Below are positions 14,265-21,822 of a DNA stretch of 64,000 bases, piece by piece. Under the pieces are notes generated by a model. The model was not told the origin of the DNA. It was given only the letters and a program-made list of their open reading frames with translations, and ran no database searches. Each line of letters opens with the position of its first letter. Position 1 is the stretch's first letter. This stretch comes from Flavobacteriales bacterium UBA4110 (lineage in GTDB: Bacteria; Bacteroidota; Bacteroidia; Flavobacteriales; Weeksellaceae): positions 15,845-79,844 of the forward strand of contig DFXK01000008.1 in NCBI GenBank assembly GCA_002383165.1, in the 5' to 3' direction. The position numbers were made by a program, and so were the translations under genes.

Positions 14265-15476
14265 TCAAAACAAACTCAACTGAATCCCGCCATTCGGTTT
14301 CGGAGGTTTAGCATCACCAAAAACGGTTTTCCCTCCAAATCGCCAAGAGTTTTGTCGCTCTTCTTCTATCACTTTTTCAAGATTAAAATCTGGAGTAAAA
14401 TTCTCTTCGGTTCTCACAGCAATTTCGTGTAATTTTTTAATCGCAAGATTCTTATCCGTGTTCCCCAACTTGGCTTTCTCGATTCCGGTTTTGAGCATGG
14501 AAATTGTTTCGTCATAAGTTTGGGTCGGAACAGGAAACGGATGTCCGTCTTTACCGCCGTGCGCAAAAGAAAAACGCGCAGGGTCTGTAAATCTGGATGG
14601 CGCCCCGTGAATCACCTCACTCACCAAAGCCAAAGACTGCATTGTTCTAGGACCAACACCTTTCAGCATCAACAAATCTTCAAAATTCTCAGGTTCATTT
14701 TCCCTTGCGAGCCAAAGAATATTACCAAGCTTTTTCATATCAACATCACTTGCCAAAACCTCGTGGTGAGCCGGCAAAATCAAACGTTGGAAATCCTGCA
14801 TCCATTTTTCAGAATCAGTTTTAGTAATATCAATAATTCCGCTTCTATTTTGTTCTGCTTCAGAAGAAGTAAGGTTGAGAATATTCCCGCGATTAACACC
14901 AGAGATTCCCGTGTGAGGCTCATTCACAAAAGAAGTTACATTTTCTGACAGCCAATGATAACGTCTTGCTGTTCCGTCAGAATCGTGCATCCCTTGCTGA
15001 ACAACGGCCCAATTTCCTTGGTCAGACAAAATAAAATTATGCAGATAAAGCTGATAACCATCTTGGATAGCCGTGTTATCAACCTTCGCAGACAACGTAC
15101 TGCAACGCACCAATTCATCACCATTCAACCCAGTCGAATCTGCGATTTTCAGCAATTCATTCGGTGCATCTTTGGAGAATTTTCCCTTTCCTCCGGCGAT
15201 GTAAATTCCAAGAGATTTAGAATTTGGATTAATAGCTCGTTTCAACGCGCCCATCACAGAGGTCGTGATTCCTGAAGAATGCCAGTCCATTCCCATCACG
15301 GCTCCAAAACTCTGAAACCAAAATGGGTCGGCTAAACGTCGCAAGACTTCATCTTTTCCATAATCTGCCAAAATCACTTCCACAATCGCCAGCCCAAGTC
15401 TGGACATACGCTCGTAAAGCCAAGGCGGAACTTGACCGTAATGTAGGGGTAAATCTGCAGTTCCGGAACGTTTCAT
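14265..15476 (-). CDS. DUF763 protein with HhH-like segment and C-terminal clamp-binding motif
   Basis: A 403-residue protein of family DUF763, whose function I do not know. The N-terminus MKRSGTADLPLHYGQVPPWL and the segment MGMDWHSSGITTS are strongly family-like. FEDLLMLKGVGPRTMQSLAL (about 273-292) resembles a helix-hairpin-helix DNA-binding motif, followed by SRFTDPARFSFAHGGKDGHP. The protein ends IQLSLF: QLSLF (399-403) fits the beta sliding-clamp-binding consensus QL(S/D)LF. The HhH and clamp motifs together suggest a DNA-transaction role, but this is inference. No catalytic motif of a known nuclease family is obvious. Downstream on the same strand is the RT unit with its own promoter. 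Confidence 0.82.
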   Translation of the reverse strand: MKRSGTADLPLHYGQVPPWLYERMSRLGLAIVEVILADYGKDEVLRRLADPFWFQSFGAVMGMDWHSSGITTSVMGALKRAINPNSKSLGIYIAGGKGKFSKDAPNELLKIADSTGLNGDELVRCSTLSAKVDNTAIQDGYQLYLHNFILSDQGNWAVVQQGMHDSDGTARRYHWLSENVTSFVNEPHTGISGVNRGNILNLTSSEAEQNRSGIIDITKTDSEKWMQDFQRLILPAHHEVLASDVDMKKLGNILWLARENEPENFEDLLMLKGVGPRTMQSLALVSEVIHGAPSRFTDPARFSFAHGGKDGHPFPVPTQTYDETISMLKTGIEKAKLGNTDKNLAIKKLHEIAVRTEENFTPDFNLEKVIEEERQNSWRFGGKTVFGDAKPPKPNGGIQLSLF

Positions 15477-15486
15477 TATTTATTTT

Positions 15487-15596
15487 TTAATCGCAAAGGC
15501 GCAAATTTTATTTAATAATTCAGTTTTTTTAAGACGCAAAACTTTGCGACTTTTATAACATTATGATTTAAAAAACCTTGCGCCTTTGCAATAAAT
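15487..15596. repeat. Passenger-free copy of the CGCAAAGGCGCAAA inverted-repeat element
   Basis: The left outer end ATCGCAAAGGCGCAA and the right outer end TTGCGCCTTTGCAAT match the ends of the element at 4470-4991. The inner halves AAGACGCAAA and TTTGCGACTT abut almost directly at the centre (15531-15552), where the 4470 copy has its gene. It lies between the DUF763 gene and the ArsC-family gene, touching the latter's stop codon. Confidence 0.8.
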
Positions 15597-15946
15597 TACT
15601 TCTCGAAAAAAGCATTCAGATTTTCAAGATTCTTTTTATCATTTCCTGCAAAAACTTCATCATCTGTGATGAAAACCGGACGCTTCAAAAAACTGTAATG
15701 ATCAAGAATCAATTTCTTAAAATCCTTTTCCTTCAAAGAACTCACATCAATTCCTCTTTCCTTGATTTGCGTCGATTTTTTACTGAAAAGCGCTTCGTAA
15801 GATTTTGTTTTCTCATACATCTCTTCCAGTTCATTTTCGGTAACCGGATTGGATTTTATTTCTCTCAGTTCCCAATCAGAAAGGTCAAGAGGTGTCATTA
15901 TTTTCTTGTTGGTTCCACAGGTTTTGAGATAGAATACTTTTTTCAT
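15596..15946 (-). CDS. ArsC/Spx-family thioredoxin-fold protein
   Basis: A cytoplasmic protein of about 116 aa. It begins MKKVFYLKTCGTNKK; Cys10, followed by Gly-Thr, is the redox-active cysteine position of glutaredoxin-type arsenate reductases and their YffB/Spx relatives. The C-terminal SFLKRPVFITDDEVFAG is the family's 'KRP' segment with a conserved arginine. There is no arsenic operon nearby, so arsenate reduction is not implied. I start at the ATG 15944-15946; a longer reading from 15961 adds only five residues with no family match. The stop codon overlaps the repeat element downstream. Confidence 0.83.
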   Translation of the reverse strand: MKKVFYLKTCGTNKKIMTPLDLSDWELREIKSNPVTENELEEMYEKTKSYEALFSKKSTQIKERGIDVSSLKEKDFKKLILDHYSFLKRPVFITDDEVFAGNDKKNLENLNAFFEK

Positions 15947-16080
15947 TATTGATAAAGTCAAGAGATTTAAAATAGAATTTGAGAATTACAAATTTAGTGC
16001 AAATACCAAAGGAATAAAGATAAATATTGAAGTAATAATCTAAAATTTCTTCCCTATTTTTGATACATAATAAGAATAAA

Positions 16081-16548
16081 ATGGAAAACAAACCAGTGAC
16101 GTTTCAGTTTATTTCTGAACCTACAGACGTCAATTTTGGAGGCAATGTTCACGGCGGAAGCGTGATGAAATGGATAGATCAAGTCGGTTATGCTTGTGCT
16201 AGTAATTGGTCAGGAACCTATTGTGTTACGGTTTATGTTGGTGGAATCCGTTTTTATCAGCCCATCAAAATCGGAGAAATTGTAAAGCTAGAATCTCACG
16301 TGATTTATACAGGAAGTACAAGTATGCACATTGCAATTGATGTATTTTCGAGAAATGTAAAAGAGAAACAATTTGAGAAGAAAACGCATTGTATCATTGT
16401 TTTTGTAGCGGTTGACGAAAACGGAAAAGCGATGGAAGTTCCAAAATGGATTCCTACGACGGAAAAAGAATTACAATTGGAGCAATACGCGAAAAAACTG
16501 ATGAATTTGAGAAAGGACATCGAAGACGAGATGAAACCATTTTTATAA
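16081..16548 (+). CDS. Acyl-CoA thioesterase, hotdog fold
   Basis: Hydrolyses acyl-CoA to free fatty acid and CoA. The 155-aa protein carries NFGGNVHGGSVMKWIDQVGY, the BFIT/YciA-type hotdog motif with the catalytic Asp-Gln helix, then VGGIRFYQPIKIGEIVKLES, as in acyl-CoA hydrolases of the Acot type. I start at the ATG 16081 because a TATTTTTG -7 element lies at 16055-16062, which makes the upstream ATG at 16060 unusable. Lone gene, divergent from the ArsC-family gene. The chain-length preference cannot be read from sequence. Confidence 0.9.
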   Translation: MENKPVTFQFISEPTDVNFGGNVHGGSVMKWIDQVGYACASNWSGTYCVTVYVGGIRFYQPIKIGEIVKLESHVIYTGSTSMHIAIDVFSRNVKEKQFEKKTHCIIVFVAVDENGKAMEVPKWIPTTEKELQLEQYAKKLMNLRKDIEDEMKPFL

Positions 16549-16565
16549 TTTTTTAAAAAAAATAG

Positions 16566-16595
16566 TTGCAGAATTAAAAATCATTTCTAAATTTG
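16566..16595 (+). promoter_or_regulatory. trp operon promoter
   Basis: TTG (16566-16568), a 19-nt spacer and TAAATTTG (16588-16595) match the Bacteroidetes consensus exactly. The transcript would begin near 16601, before a small hairpin GACAG/CTGTC (16608-16623) and the leader peptide. Confidence 0.75.
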
Positions 16596-16647
16596 CTCTT
16601 ATGAAACGACAGTTACATCTGTCAGATAAAAAAATAAATATTCTCAG

Positions 16648-16725
16648 ATGAAATTAATGAACACAAAAAATTGGTGGTGGCTTTCAAACTCTTTGTCGGG
16701 TCTGAAAGGATTATCGGTGTTCTAA
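16648..16725 (+). CDS. trpL: trp leader peptide with three consecutive Trp codons
   Basis: A 25-codon ORF, starting MKLMNTKNWWWLSNS and ending LSVF before TAA at 16723-16725. Three TGG codons in a row (16672-16680) are extremely unlikely by chance in such a short ORF just upstream of trpE. The peptide is the sensor: scarcity of Trp-tRNA stalls the ribosome at the TGG run and lets the downstream segment 16692-16703 pair with 16756-16768. The product itself has no expected function. Confidence 0.88.
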   Translation: MKLMNTKNWWWLSNSLSGLKGLSVF

Positions 16726-16790
16726 ATTGTGAACTAACTATAACTCAATCATAATAGACTTTGACAAATTTTGTTGAAGTCTTTTTTATT
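16692..16790 (+). promoter_or_regulatory. trp attenuator: antiterminator and terminator hairpins
   Basis: Segment 2 (TTTGTCGGGTCT, 16692-16703, inside trpL) can pair with segment 3 (AGACTTTGACAAA, 16756-16768) as an antiterminator of 12 pairs with one bulged T. Segment 3 can instead pair with segment 4 (TTTGTTGAAGTCT, 16770-16782) as a terminator, followed by CTTTTTTATTTT. The choice is set by ribosome position on trpL, as in classical attenuation. Terminator hairpin 16756-16782. Confidence 0.85.
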
Positions 16791-16836
16791 TTAAGGCTTC
16801 AATAAGTTTTAATAAAAATAATTTAAAATTGAAACG

Positions 16837-18282
16837 ATGAGCAACCATCAACAATCAACTATCAACCATCAACCAATCAATATAAAAACCTCTGTTAAAT
16901 CCCGTTTAGCAGACCTTTACACCCCGATTGGGATTTATCTCCGTCTTCGCGACCAGTTTCGTGATACGATTCTTTTGGAAAGTGCAGGAAATCAAAACTC
17001 TGAAAATTCGTTTTCTTTCATTTGTGTTAATGCCATTGCCGGAATAGAAATCCGAAATTACGACGAAGCAGAATTGAAATTTCCGCTTGAAAATCCTCAG
17101 AAAATCGATTTGAAAAATGAGAACTTATCTGACTTGATGCAGGAATTTTCCAATTGTTTCAAATGTGAAAAACCAAACCACGAGATTGGAAAACAAGCGC
17201 AGGGATTTTTCGGATATACAAGTTATGATGCGATTCCGTTTTTTGAGAATATAAAATTCAAGGAACAATCTGAGGAAAATAAAATTCCGTTGATGCGTTA
17301 TCGTATTTACCAATATGTGATTGCAATCAATCATCACAATGACGAAATGTTCCTGATTGAAAATAAAATCAATGGATTGAAGTCTGAACTTTCAACCCTT
17401 GAAAGCATCATCAATCAAAAAAACGCTCCGGTTTTCCCTTTCGAATCTTTAGGCGAAGAAACTTCAAATCTAACGGATTCAGAGTTTTTGGAATCTGTAG
17501 AATTTGCGAAAAAACACTGTTTCCGTGGCAACGTTTTCCAATTGGTTTTGAGCAGAAGATTCGAACAGAAATTCCAAGGTGATGAGTTCAATGTTTATCG
17601 TGCTTTGAGAAATATCAATCCTTCGCCTTACCTATTCTCTTTCGATTATGGCGATTACAAATTGATAGGTTCCAGTCCGGAAAGTCAGTTGATTATCAAA
17701 AATGGAAAAGCCATTATTCATCCGATTGCAGGGACTTTCAAACGAACAGGAAATGTTGAAAAAGATTTGGAATCTGCAGAAGAACTCAAAAAAGACCCTA
17801 AAGAAAATGCAGAACACACGATGTTGGTGGATTTGGCAAGAAATGATTTGAGCATTCACGGGAAAAATACAACGGTTTCCAAACTGAAAGAAATCCATTT
17901 TTTCTCTCACGTGATTCATATGGTTTCCGAAGTTGTAACCGATGTTAAAGAAGGCCAAAATCCATACGAAATGATTGCAACCACTTTCCCACAAGGCACT
18001 TTAAGTGGCGCTCCAAAATACCGAGCAATGCAATTGATTGACGAACACGAGAAAACTTCCAGAAGTTATTACGCAGGGTGTATTGGGTTTGTAGGCTTTG
18101 ATGGAAGTTGTAACCAAGCGATTATGATAAGAACTTTCTTGAGTAAAAACAATACACTTTTTTATCAAGCCGGAGCTGGAATCACAGCAAAATCTGTTTC
18201 AGCAAGTGAGTTACAGGAAGTTAATAATAAACTAGGCGCTTTGAAAAAAGCGATTGTAAAAGCAGAACGAATTGTAAATTGA
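16837..18282 (+). CDS. trpE: Anthranilate synthase component I
   Basis: Converts chorismate with ammonia (from TrpG) to anthranilate, the first committed step of tryptophan synthesis. The 481-aa protein has the chorismate-binding C-terminal half: GSSPESQLII, IHPIAGTFKRTG, AEHTMLVDLARNDL and TFPQGTLSGAPKYRAMQLI. An N-terminal LLESAG motif is the usual tryptophan-feedback site. Residues about 4-14 (HQQSTINHQPI) are encoded by four tandem ATCAACN heptamers (16847-16874), a repeat also found inside trpF, so the extreme N-terminus is probably repeat-derived. First structural gene after the attenuator. Confidence 0.95.
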   Translation: MSNHQQSTINHQPINIKTSVKSRLADLYTPIGIYLRLRDQFRDTILLESAGNQNSENSFSFICVNAIAGIEIRNYDEAELKFPLENPQKIDLKNENLSDLMQEFSNCFKCEKPNHEIGKQAQGFFGYTSYDAIPFFENIKFKEQSEENKIPLMRYRIYQYVIAINHHNDEMFLIENKINGLKSELSTLESIINQKNAPVFPFESLGEETSNLTDSEFLESVEFAKKHCFRGNVFQLVLSRRFEQKFQGDEFNVYRALRNINPSPYLFSFDYGDYKLIGSSPESQLIIKNGKAIIHPIAGTFKRTGNVEKDLESAEELKKDPKENAEHTMLVDLARNDLSIHGKNTTVSKLKEIHFFSHVIHMVSEVVTDVKEGQNPYEMIATTFPQGTLSGAPKYRAMQLIDEHEKTSRSYYAGCIGFVGFDGSCNQAIMIRTFLSKNNTLFYQAGAGITAKSVSASELQEVNNKLGALKKAIVKAERIVN

Positions 18283-18367
18283 TTTTGTCATTCAGAACGA
18301 AGCATAGCGTAGTGAAGAATCTCAAAAAATTTGAATTAAGATTCCTCCTCTAGTCGAAATGACAAAA
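18283..18367. repeat. TTGTCATTC palindromic intergenic element between trpE and trpG
   Basis: Outer arms TTTTGTCATT (18283-18292) and AATGACAAAA (18358-18367) are perfect inverted copies, with an inner GAATCT/AGATTC pair. It begins at the last base of the trpE stop codon. Related copies are at 20991-21057, 32429-32481 and 63884-63936. Confidence 0.8.
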
Positions 18368-18392
18368 AAATGACAAACTAAAAATATTAAAA

Positions 18393-19010
18393 ATGGAAAA
18401 TAATATAAAACCATCAACCAAAATTCTGGTTTTTGATAATTACGATAGTTTTACATACAATCTCGTTCAAATCATTGAACAAATTGTTGGCGAGAAAATA
18501 GATGTTTACAGAAATGACCAAATCCCTTTGGAAGACATTGAAAAATACGATAAAATCATTCTTTCACCAGGTCCTGGGATTCCAGAAGAAGCTGGAATTT
18601 TGCTAGAAGTGATTAAAAAATATGCACCTACTAAATCTATTTTCGGAGTTTGTCTCGGTCAGCAAGCGATTGCAGAAGCTTTTGGTGGAAGTCTGATTAA
18701 TCTTTCAGAAATCTATCACGGTGTTGCGACTGAAGCCACTCAAACCAATGAGCATAAGATTTTCAATAATTTACCGGAAACTTTAGAAGTTGGAAGATAC
18801 CATTCCTGGGCAGTAAATCCAGACGATTTTCCAGCAGAATTAGAAATCACAAGCGTTGACAAAAATGGAATGATTATGAGTCTGAAACACAAAACTTACG
18901 ATGTTCATGCTGTCCAATATCACCCGGAAAGTATCTTGACGCCTGACGGAAAAAAGATATTAGAGAATTTTTTAAAGACCGATGCTGGAAGTCAGAAGTT
19001 AGAAGAATAA
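18393..19010 (+). CDS. trpG: Anthranilate synthase component II (glutamine amidotransferase)
   Basis: Hydrolyses glutamine and supplies ammonia to TrpE. It is a 205-aa class I glutamine amidotransferase: FDNYDSFTYN near the start, LSPGPGIPEEAG (oxyanion region), nucleophile Cys87 in FGVCLGQQAI, and the His-Glu pair in VQYHPESIL near residue 175. The last residues (GSQKLEE) are encoded by the left arm of an inverted repeat (18987-19056), so the C-terminus has been extended or replaced by repeat sequence. It could also serve p-aminobenzoate synthesis, but the operon context favours Trp. Confidence 0.94.
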   Translation: MENNIKPSTKILVFDNYDSFTYNLVQIIEQIVGEKIDVYRNDQIPLEDIEKYDKIILSPGPGIPEEAGILLEVIKKYAPTKSIFGVCLGQQAIAEAFGGSLINLSEIYHGVATEATQTNEHKIFNNLPETLEVGRYHSWAVNPDDFPAELEITSVDKNGMIMSLKHKTYDVHAVQYHPESILTPDGKKILENFLKTDAGSQKLEE

Positions 19011-19056
19011 ATATAACGCACAAATACTTCCGACTTCAGACATCTGACTTCGGACT
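18987..19056. repeat. GGAAGTCAGAAGT inverted repeat overlapping the trpG 3' end
   Basis: The left arm GGAAGTCAGAAGT (18987-18999) lies in the trpG coding end. The right arm around 19028-19056 (CTTCCGACTTCAGACATC and onward) is the inverted form, partly doubled. The same word appears twice in tandem inside trpF (21408-21434) and at the trpB 3' end (23005-23024). Confidence 0.7.
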
Positions 19057-19062
19057 AATATT

Positions 19063-20052
19063 ATGAAACAAATCCTACAATACTTATTCAATCACCAAAC
19101 TTTGACCAAAGCAGAAGCCAAAGCAATTTTGATTGAAATTTCACAAAATAAATTCAACGAAAGCGAAGTCATTTCTTTCATTACGGTTTTCTTAATGCGA
19201 ACCATTACTCTGGAAGAACTCGAAGGATTCCGTGAAGCACTTTTACAATTGGCGAAACCAGTCGATTTGGGAACCAGAGATTTGGTGGATATTGTCGGAA
19301 CAGGAGGTGATGGAAAAAATACATTTAACATATCAACTTTAGCAAGTTTCATTATTGCAGGAACCGGACAAAAAGTAGCAAAACAAGGCAATTACGGCGC
19401 ATCATCTATTTCTGGTTCGTCTAATGTTTTGGAAGAATTGGGTTACAAATTCAAAGATAATTCTGAAGATTTGAAATCCGATTTAGAAAAAGGAAATATC
19501 TGTTTTCTGCACGCACCGTTATTTCATCCCGCTTTAAAGTCGGTAGCTCCGCTCAGAAAACAACTTGGTTTGAAGACTTTTTTCAATCTTTTGGGACCGT
19601 TGGTCAATCCTGCTCGCCCAGATTTCACAATGATTGGTGTTGCAAATCTTGAAATTGCGCGCGTTTATCAATATCTTTTGCAAAAACAAAAAAGCGAGTT
19701 TATGATTGTACACGCTTTGGATGGTTATGACGAAATTTCCTTAACTGGAGATACCAAAATTTTCAGTAAAACTGGCGAGAAAATCTATTCCGCAGAAGAT
19801 TTGAAATTCAAAAATATTGCACCAGAAAGCATTTTCGGAGGCGAAACCAAAGAAGATGCAGCGAAATTATTTATCAAAATATTGGAAGGAAACGGAAGTG
19901 ATGAACAGAATTCTGTTGTTCTTGCTAATGCTTCAATTGCTTTGGAAAACACCGGAAAATATGGCAATTATGATAGTTGTTTGGCGTTGGCAAAAGAAAG
20001 TTTGGAAAATGGAAAAGCATTGAATAGTTTGAAAGCAATTATTAATAATTAA
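19063..20052 (+). CDS. trpD: Anthranilate phosphoribosyltransferase
   Basis: Transfers phosphoribose from PRPP to anthranilate, giving phosphoribosyl-anthranilate. The protein has 329 aa, the family's usual length. Markers are VDIVGTGGDGKNTFNIST, the glycine-rich PRPP loop (about residues 79-96), VAKQGNYGASSISGSSNVLE (a variant of the usual KHGNRSxSSxxGxADxLE) and FFNLLGPLVNPARPDFTMIG. The gene lies third in the trp operon after a 52-bp spacer that contains part of an inverted repeat. A separate gene from trpG here, unlike the fused TrpGD of some bacteria. Confidence 0.95.
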   Translation: MKQILQYLFNHQTLTKAEAKAILIEISQNKFNESEVISFITVFLMRTITLEELEGFREALLQLAKPVDLGTRDLVDIVGTGGDGKNTFNISTLASFIIAGTGQKVAKQGNYGASSISGSSNVLEELGYKFKDNSEDLKSDLEKGNICFLHAPLFHPALKSVAPLRKQLGLKTFFNLLGPLVNPARPDFTMIGVANLEIARVYQYLLQKQKSEFMIVHALDGYDEISLTGDTKIFSKTGEKIYSAEDLKFKNIAPESIFGGETKEDAAKLFIKILEGNGSDEQNSVVLANASIALENTGKYGNYDSCLALAKESLENGKALNSLKAIINN

Positions 20053-20059
20053 AAAAACT

Positions 20060-20188
20060 ACCACAAAAGTTACAAAAGAAATGATTAAAAGTAAATTTTT
20101 TCAAAAGTAAATAAAATTTTTATCCAAACCTTTTTTTAACTTTTGAATATCTAAAAAAACAAGAAAAATCTTTTGTGACTTTTGTGGT
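20060..20188. repeat. ACCACAAAAG inverted-repeat element between trpD and trpC
   Basis: The left arm ACCACAAAAGTTACAAAAGA starts at 20060, and the right arm ending at 20188 is its inverted copy with one mismatch. Inner arms TCAAAAGTAA and TTAACTTTTGA lie toward the centre. The outer/inner arrangement parallels the CGCAAAGGCGCAAA elements, but with a different word. No ORF inside. Confidence 0.75.
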
Positions 20189-20201
20189 TGAAAAAATAAA
20201 A

Positions 20202-20981
20202 ATGAACATTCTCGATAAAATAATAGAACGAAAAAAACAAGAAGTTGCAGAAGCAAGATCCAAAATCTCTGTTCAAAATCTGAAAGATTCTGAATTTTTT
20301 GGAAGACCAACTTTTTCATTAAAAGAAACTTTAAAATCCAAGTCTGGAATCATCACCGAATTTAAAAGACAATCACCGAGTAAAGGCATTATTAATGATA
20401 AAGTCTCACCTTTGGAAGTCGTTTCTCAATATGAAAAATTCGGAGCAAGTGCAGTTTCTATTTTGACAGATTCAGACTTTTTCGGTGGAAATTTTGATGA
20501 TGTTTTAAATGTTAGAAATCAAATTAACATTCCGATTTTGAGAAAAGATTTTATGATTGATGAATATCAATTTTACGAAGCAAAATCAATTGGAGCTGAT
20601 GTTATTTTGTTAATTGCAGCTTGTCTTTCTCCAACTCAGGTTTCGGAATTTACAGAATTGGCTCATTCACTAAATCTTGAAGTTTTATTGGAAATCCATT
20701 CTGAAGATGAATTGAAACATATCCATAAAAATGTAGATTTTGTCGGAATTAATAACAGAAATTTGAAAGATTTCAAAGTGGATTTGCAACATTCTGTAGA
20801 TTTGAAAAATCAACTTCCAAAGGATATTTTATCTATTGCAGAAAGCGGAATTTATAATGAAGAAGATTTCAGATTCTTGAAAGAAAAAGGCTTTGATGGT
20901 TTTTTGATGGGAGAATATTTTATGAAAAATGAAAATCCGGGAAGCAAATTCGGGGAATTCATTTCTAATGTACTAATTTAA
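20202..20981 (+). CDS. trpC: Indole-3-glycerol-phosphate synthase
   Basis: Cyclises carboxyphenylamino-deoxyribulose phosphate to indole-3-glycerol phosphate. The 259-aa TIM barrel starts MNILDKIIERKKQEV. Landmarks are IITEFKRQSPSKGII with the catalytic Lys of EFKRQSPSKG, ILRKDFMIDEYQFYEAKSIG, VGINNRNLKDF and LSIAESGIYNEED (phosphate site). I use the ATG at 20202; a longer frame from 20175 would lie in the repeat element and adds no family-like residues. Separate from trpF, so the enzyme is monofunctional. Confidence 0.95.
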   Translation: MNILDKIIERKKQEVAEARSKISVQNLKDSEFFGRPTFSLKETLKSKSGIITEFKRQSPSKGIINDKVSPLEVVSQYEKFGASAVSILTDSDFFGGNFDDVLNVRNQINIPILRKDFMIDEYQFYEAKSIGADVILLIAACLSPTQVSEFTELAHSLNLEVLLEIHSEDELKHIHKNVDFVGINNRNLKDFKVDLQHSVDLKNQLPKDILSIAESGIYNEEDFRFLKEKGFDGFLMGEYFMKNENPGSKFGEFISNVLI

Positions 20982-20990
20982 AATAACAAC

Positions 20991-21057
20991 CTTGCCATTC
21001 TGAACGGAGAGAAACGAAGTGAAGAATCTGTGAGATTCCTAGTCCCTCGGAATGACA
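20991..21057. repeat. TTGTCATTC-family palindrome between trpC and trpF
   Basis: A degenerate member: left TTGCCATTCTGAACGGAG, central AGAATCTGTGAGATTCCT, right CGGAATGACA. It forms a hairpin around GAATCT/AGATTC. It is the spacer immediately before trpF. Confidence 0.65.
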
Positions 21058-21074
21058 TCTTGGAAATTGATGTT

Positions 21075-21746
21075 ATGATTAAACCAAAAATTAAAGTCTG
21101 CGGACTTACAAAACTCAATCAGATTCAAGAATTAATTGATATGAAAGTTGATTTTTTAGGTTTTATTTTTTACGAAAAATCGCCGAGATATGTTTTGAAT
21201 CACTTGGGTTTAGAGCAGATTTCAGAATTTAATCATCAAAGAAAAGTTGGCGTTTTTGTGAATGAAACTTTTGAAAGAATTATTGAAATCTCTGAAAAAG
21301 CAAAACTGAATTTCATTCAACTTCACGGTGATGAGAAGAAGGATTTTATTTCAGAATTAAGACAAAAATTGAATCCAGAAATTGGAATTATAAAAGTCAT
21401 AAGAGTGGGAAGTCAGAAGTCGGAAGTCAGAAGTGAAATCGAAAAAGTCTTCGACTCCGCTAAGACTGACAAGCTAAAACAATCAACCATCAACTATCTA
21501 TTATTCGATACCGATTCCAACGCGTTTGGCGGAACTGGAAAAACTTTTGATTGGAAGATTTTAAACGATATTAACATTCCGATTCCTTATTTTTTAAGTG
21601 GCGGAATTTCTTTAAAAAATGTGGAAGATTTGAAAAATATCAATCAAAAACCAATTGCGCTTGACATCAATTCAAAATTTGAAATCGAGCCAGGAAATAA
21701 AGACATTAATAAAATAATAGAATTTAAAACATTACTAGAAATTTAG
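21075..21746 (+). CDS. trpF: Phosphoribosylanthranilate isomerase with in-frame repeat insertion
   Basis: Amadori rearrangement of phosphoribosyl-anthranilate in Trp synthesis. It is a 223-aa TIM barrel starting MIKPKIKVCGLT, with catalytic Cys9 and, later, LFDTDSNAFGGTGKTFDW (catalytic Asp and phosphate loop) and LSGGISLKNV. Between IIKVIRV and LLFDT lie about 30 residues, roughly ten more than usual. They are encoded by GGAAGTCAGAAGT twice in tandem (21408-21434) and ATCAACN heptamers (21482-21495), both of which are intergenic repeat words in this window. The loop insertion keeps frame and the flanking motifs are intact, so the enzyme is probably functional. A start at 21030 is rejected because it lies in the repeat. 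Confidence 0.93.
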   Translation: MIKPKIKVCGLTKLNQIQELIDMKVDFLGFIFYEKSPRYVLNHLGLEQISEFNHQRKVGVFVNETFERIIEISEKAKLNFIQLHGDEKKDFISELRQKLNPEIGIIKVIRVGSQKSEVRSEIEKVFDSAKTDKLKQSTINYLLFDTDSNAFGGTGKTFDWKILNDINIPIPYFLSGGISLKNVEDLKNINQKPIALDINSKFEIEPGNKDINKIIEFKTLLEI

Positions 21747-21822
21747 ATTCCTACGGAATGACAAACAAACTGTTTAAACATTTTTATCATTCTGAAAGAA
21801 TTTCAACATAAATTTGACAATT

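Noticed and set aside
15596..15946. An arsenic-resistance locus
   Set aside because: Only the ArsC-fold protein is present, with no ArsR, ArsB/Acr3 or related genes, and the fold is shared with Spx/YffB proteins.
16847..16874. A CRISPR-like or microsatellite array in trpE
   Set aside because: Only four heptamers with no spacers, inside a coding start. It is an intergenic repeat word that has been absorbed into the gene.
20175..20201. Upstream extension of trpC
   Set aside because: It lies in the right arm of the repeat at 20060-20188 and does not resemble TrpC; the ATG at 20202 gives the normal start.
21030..21074. Upstream extension of trpF
   Set aside because: These codons are repeat sequence; the family start MIKPKIKVCGLT is at 21075.
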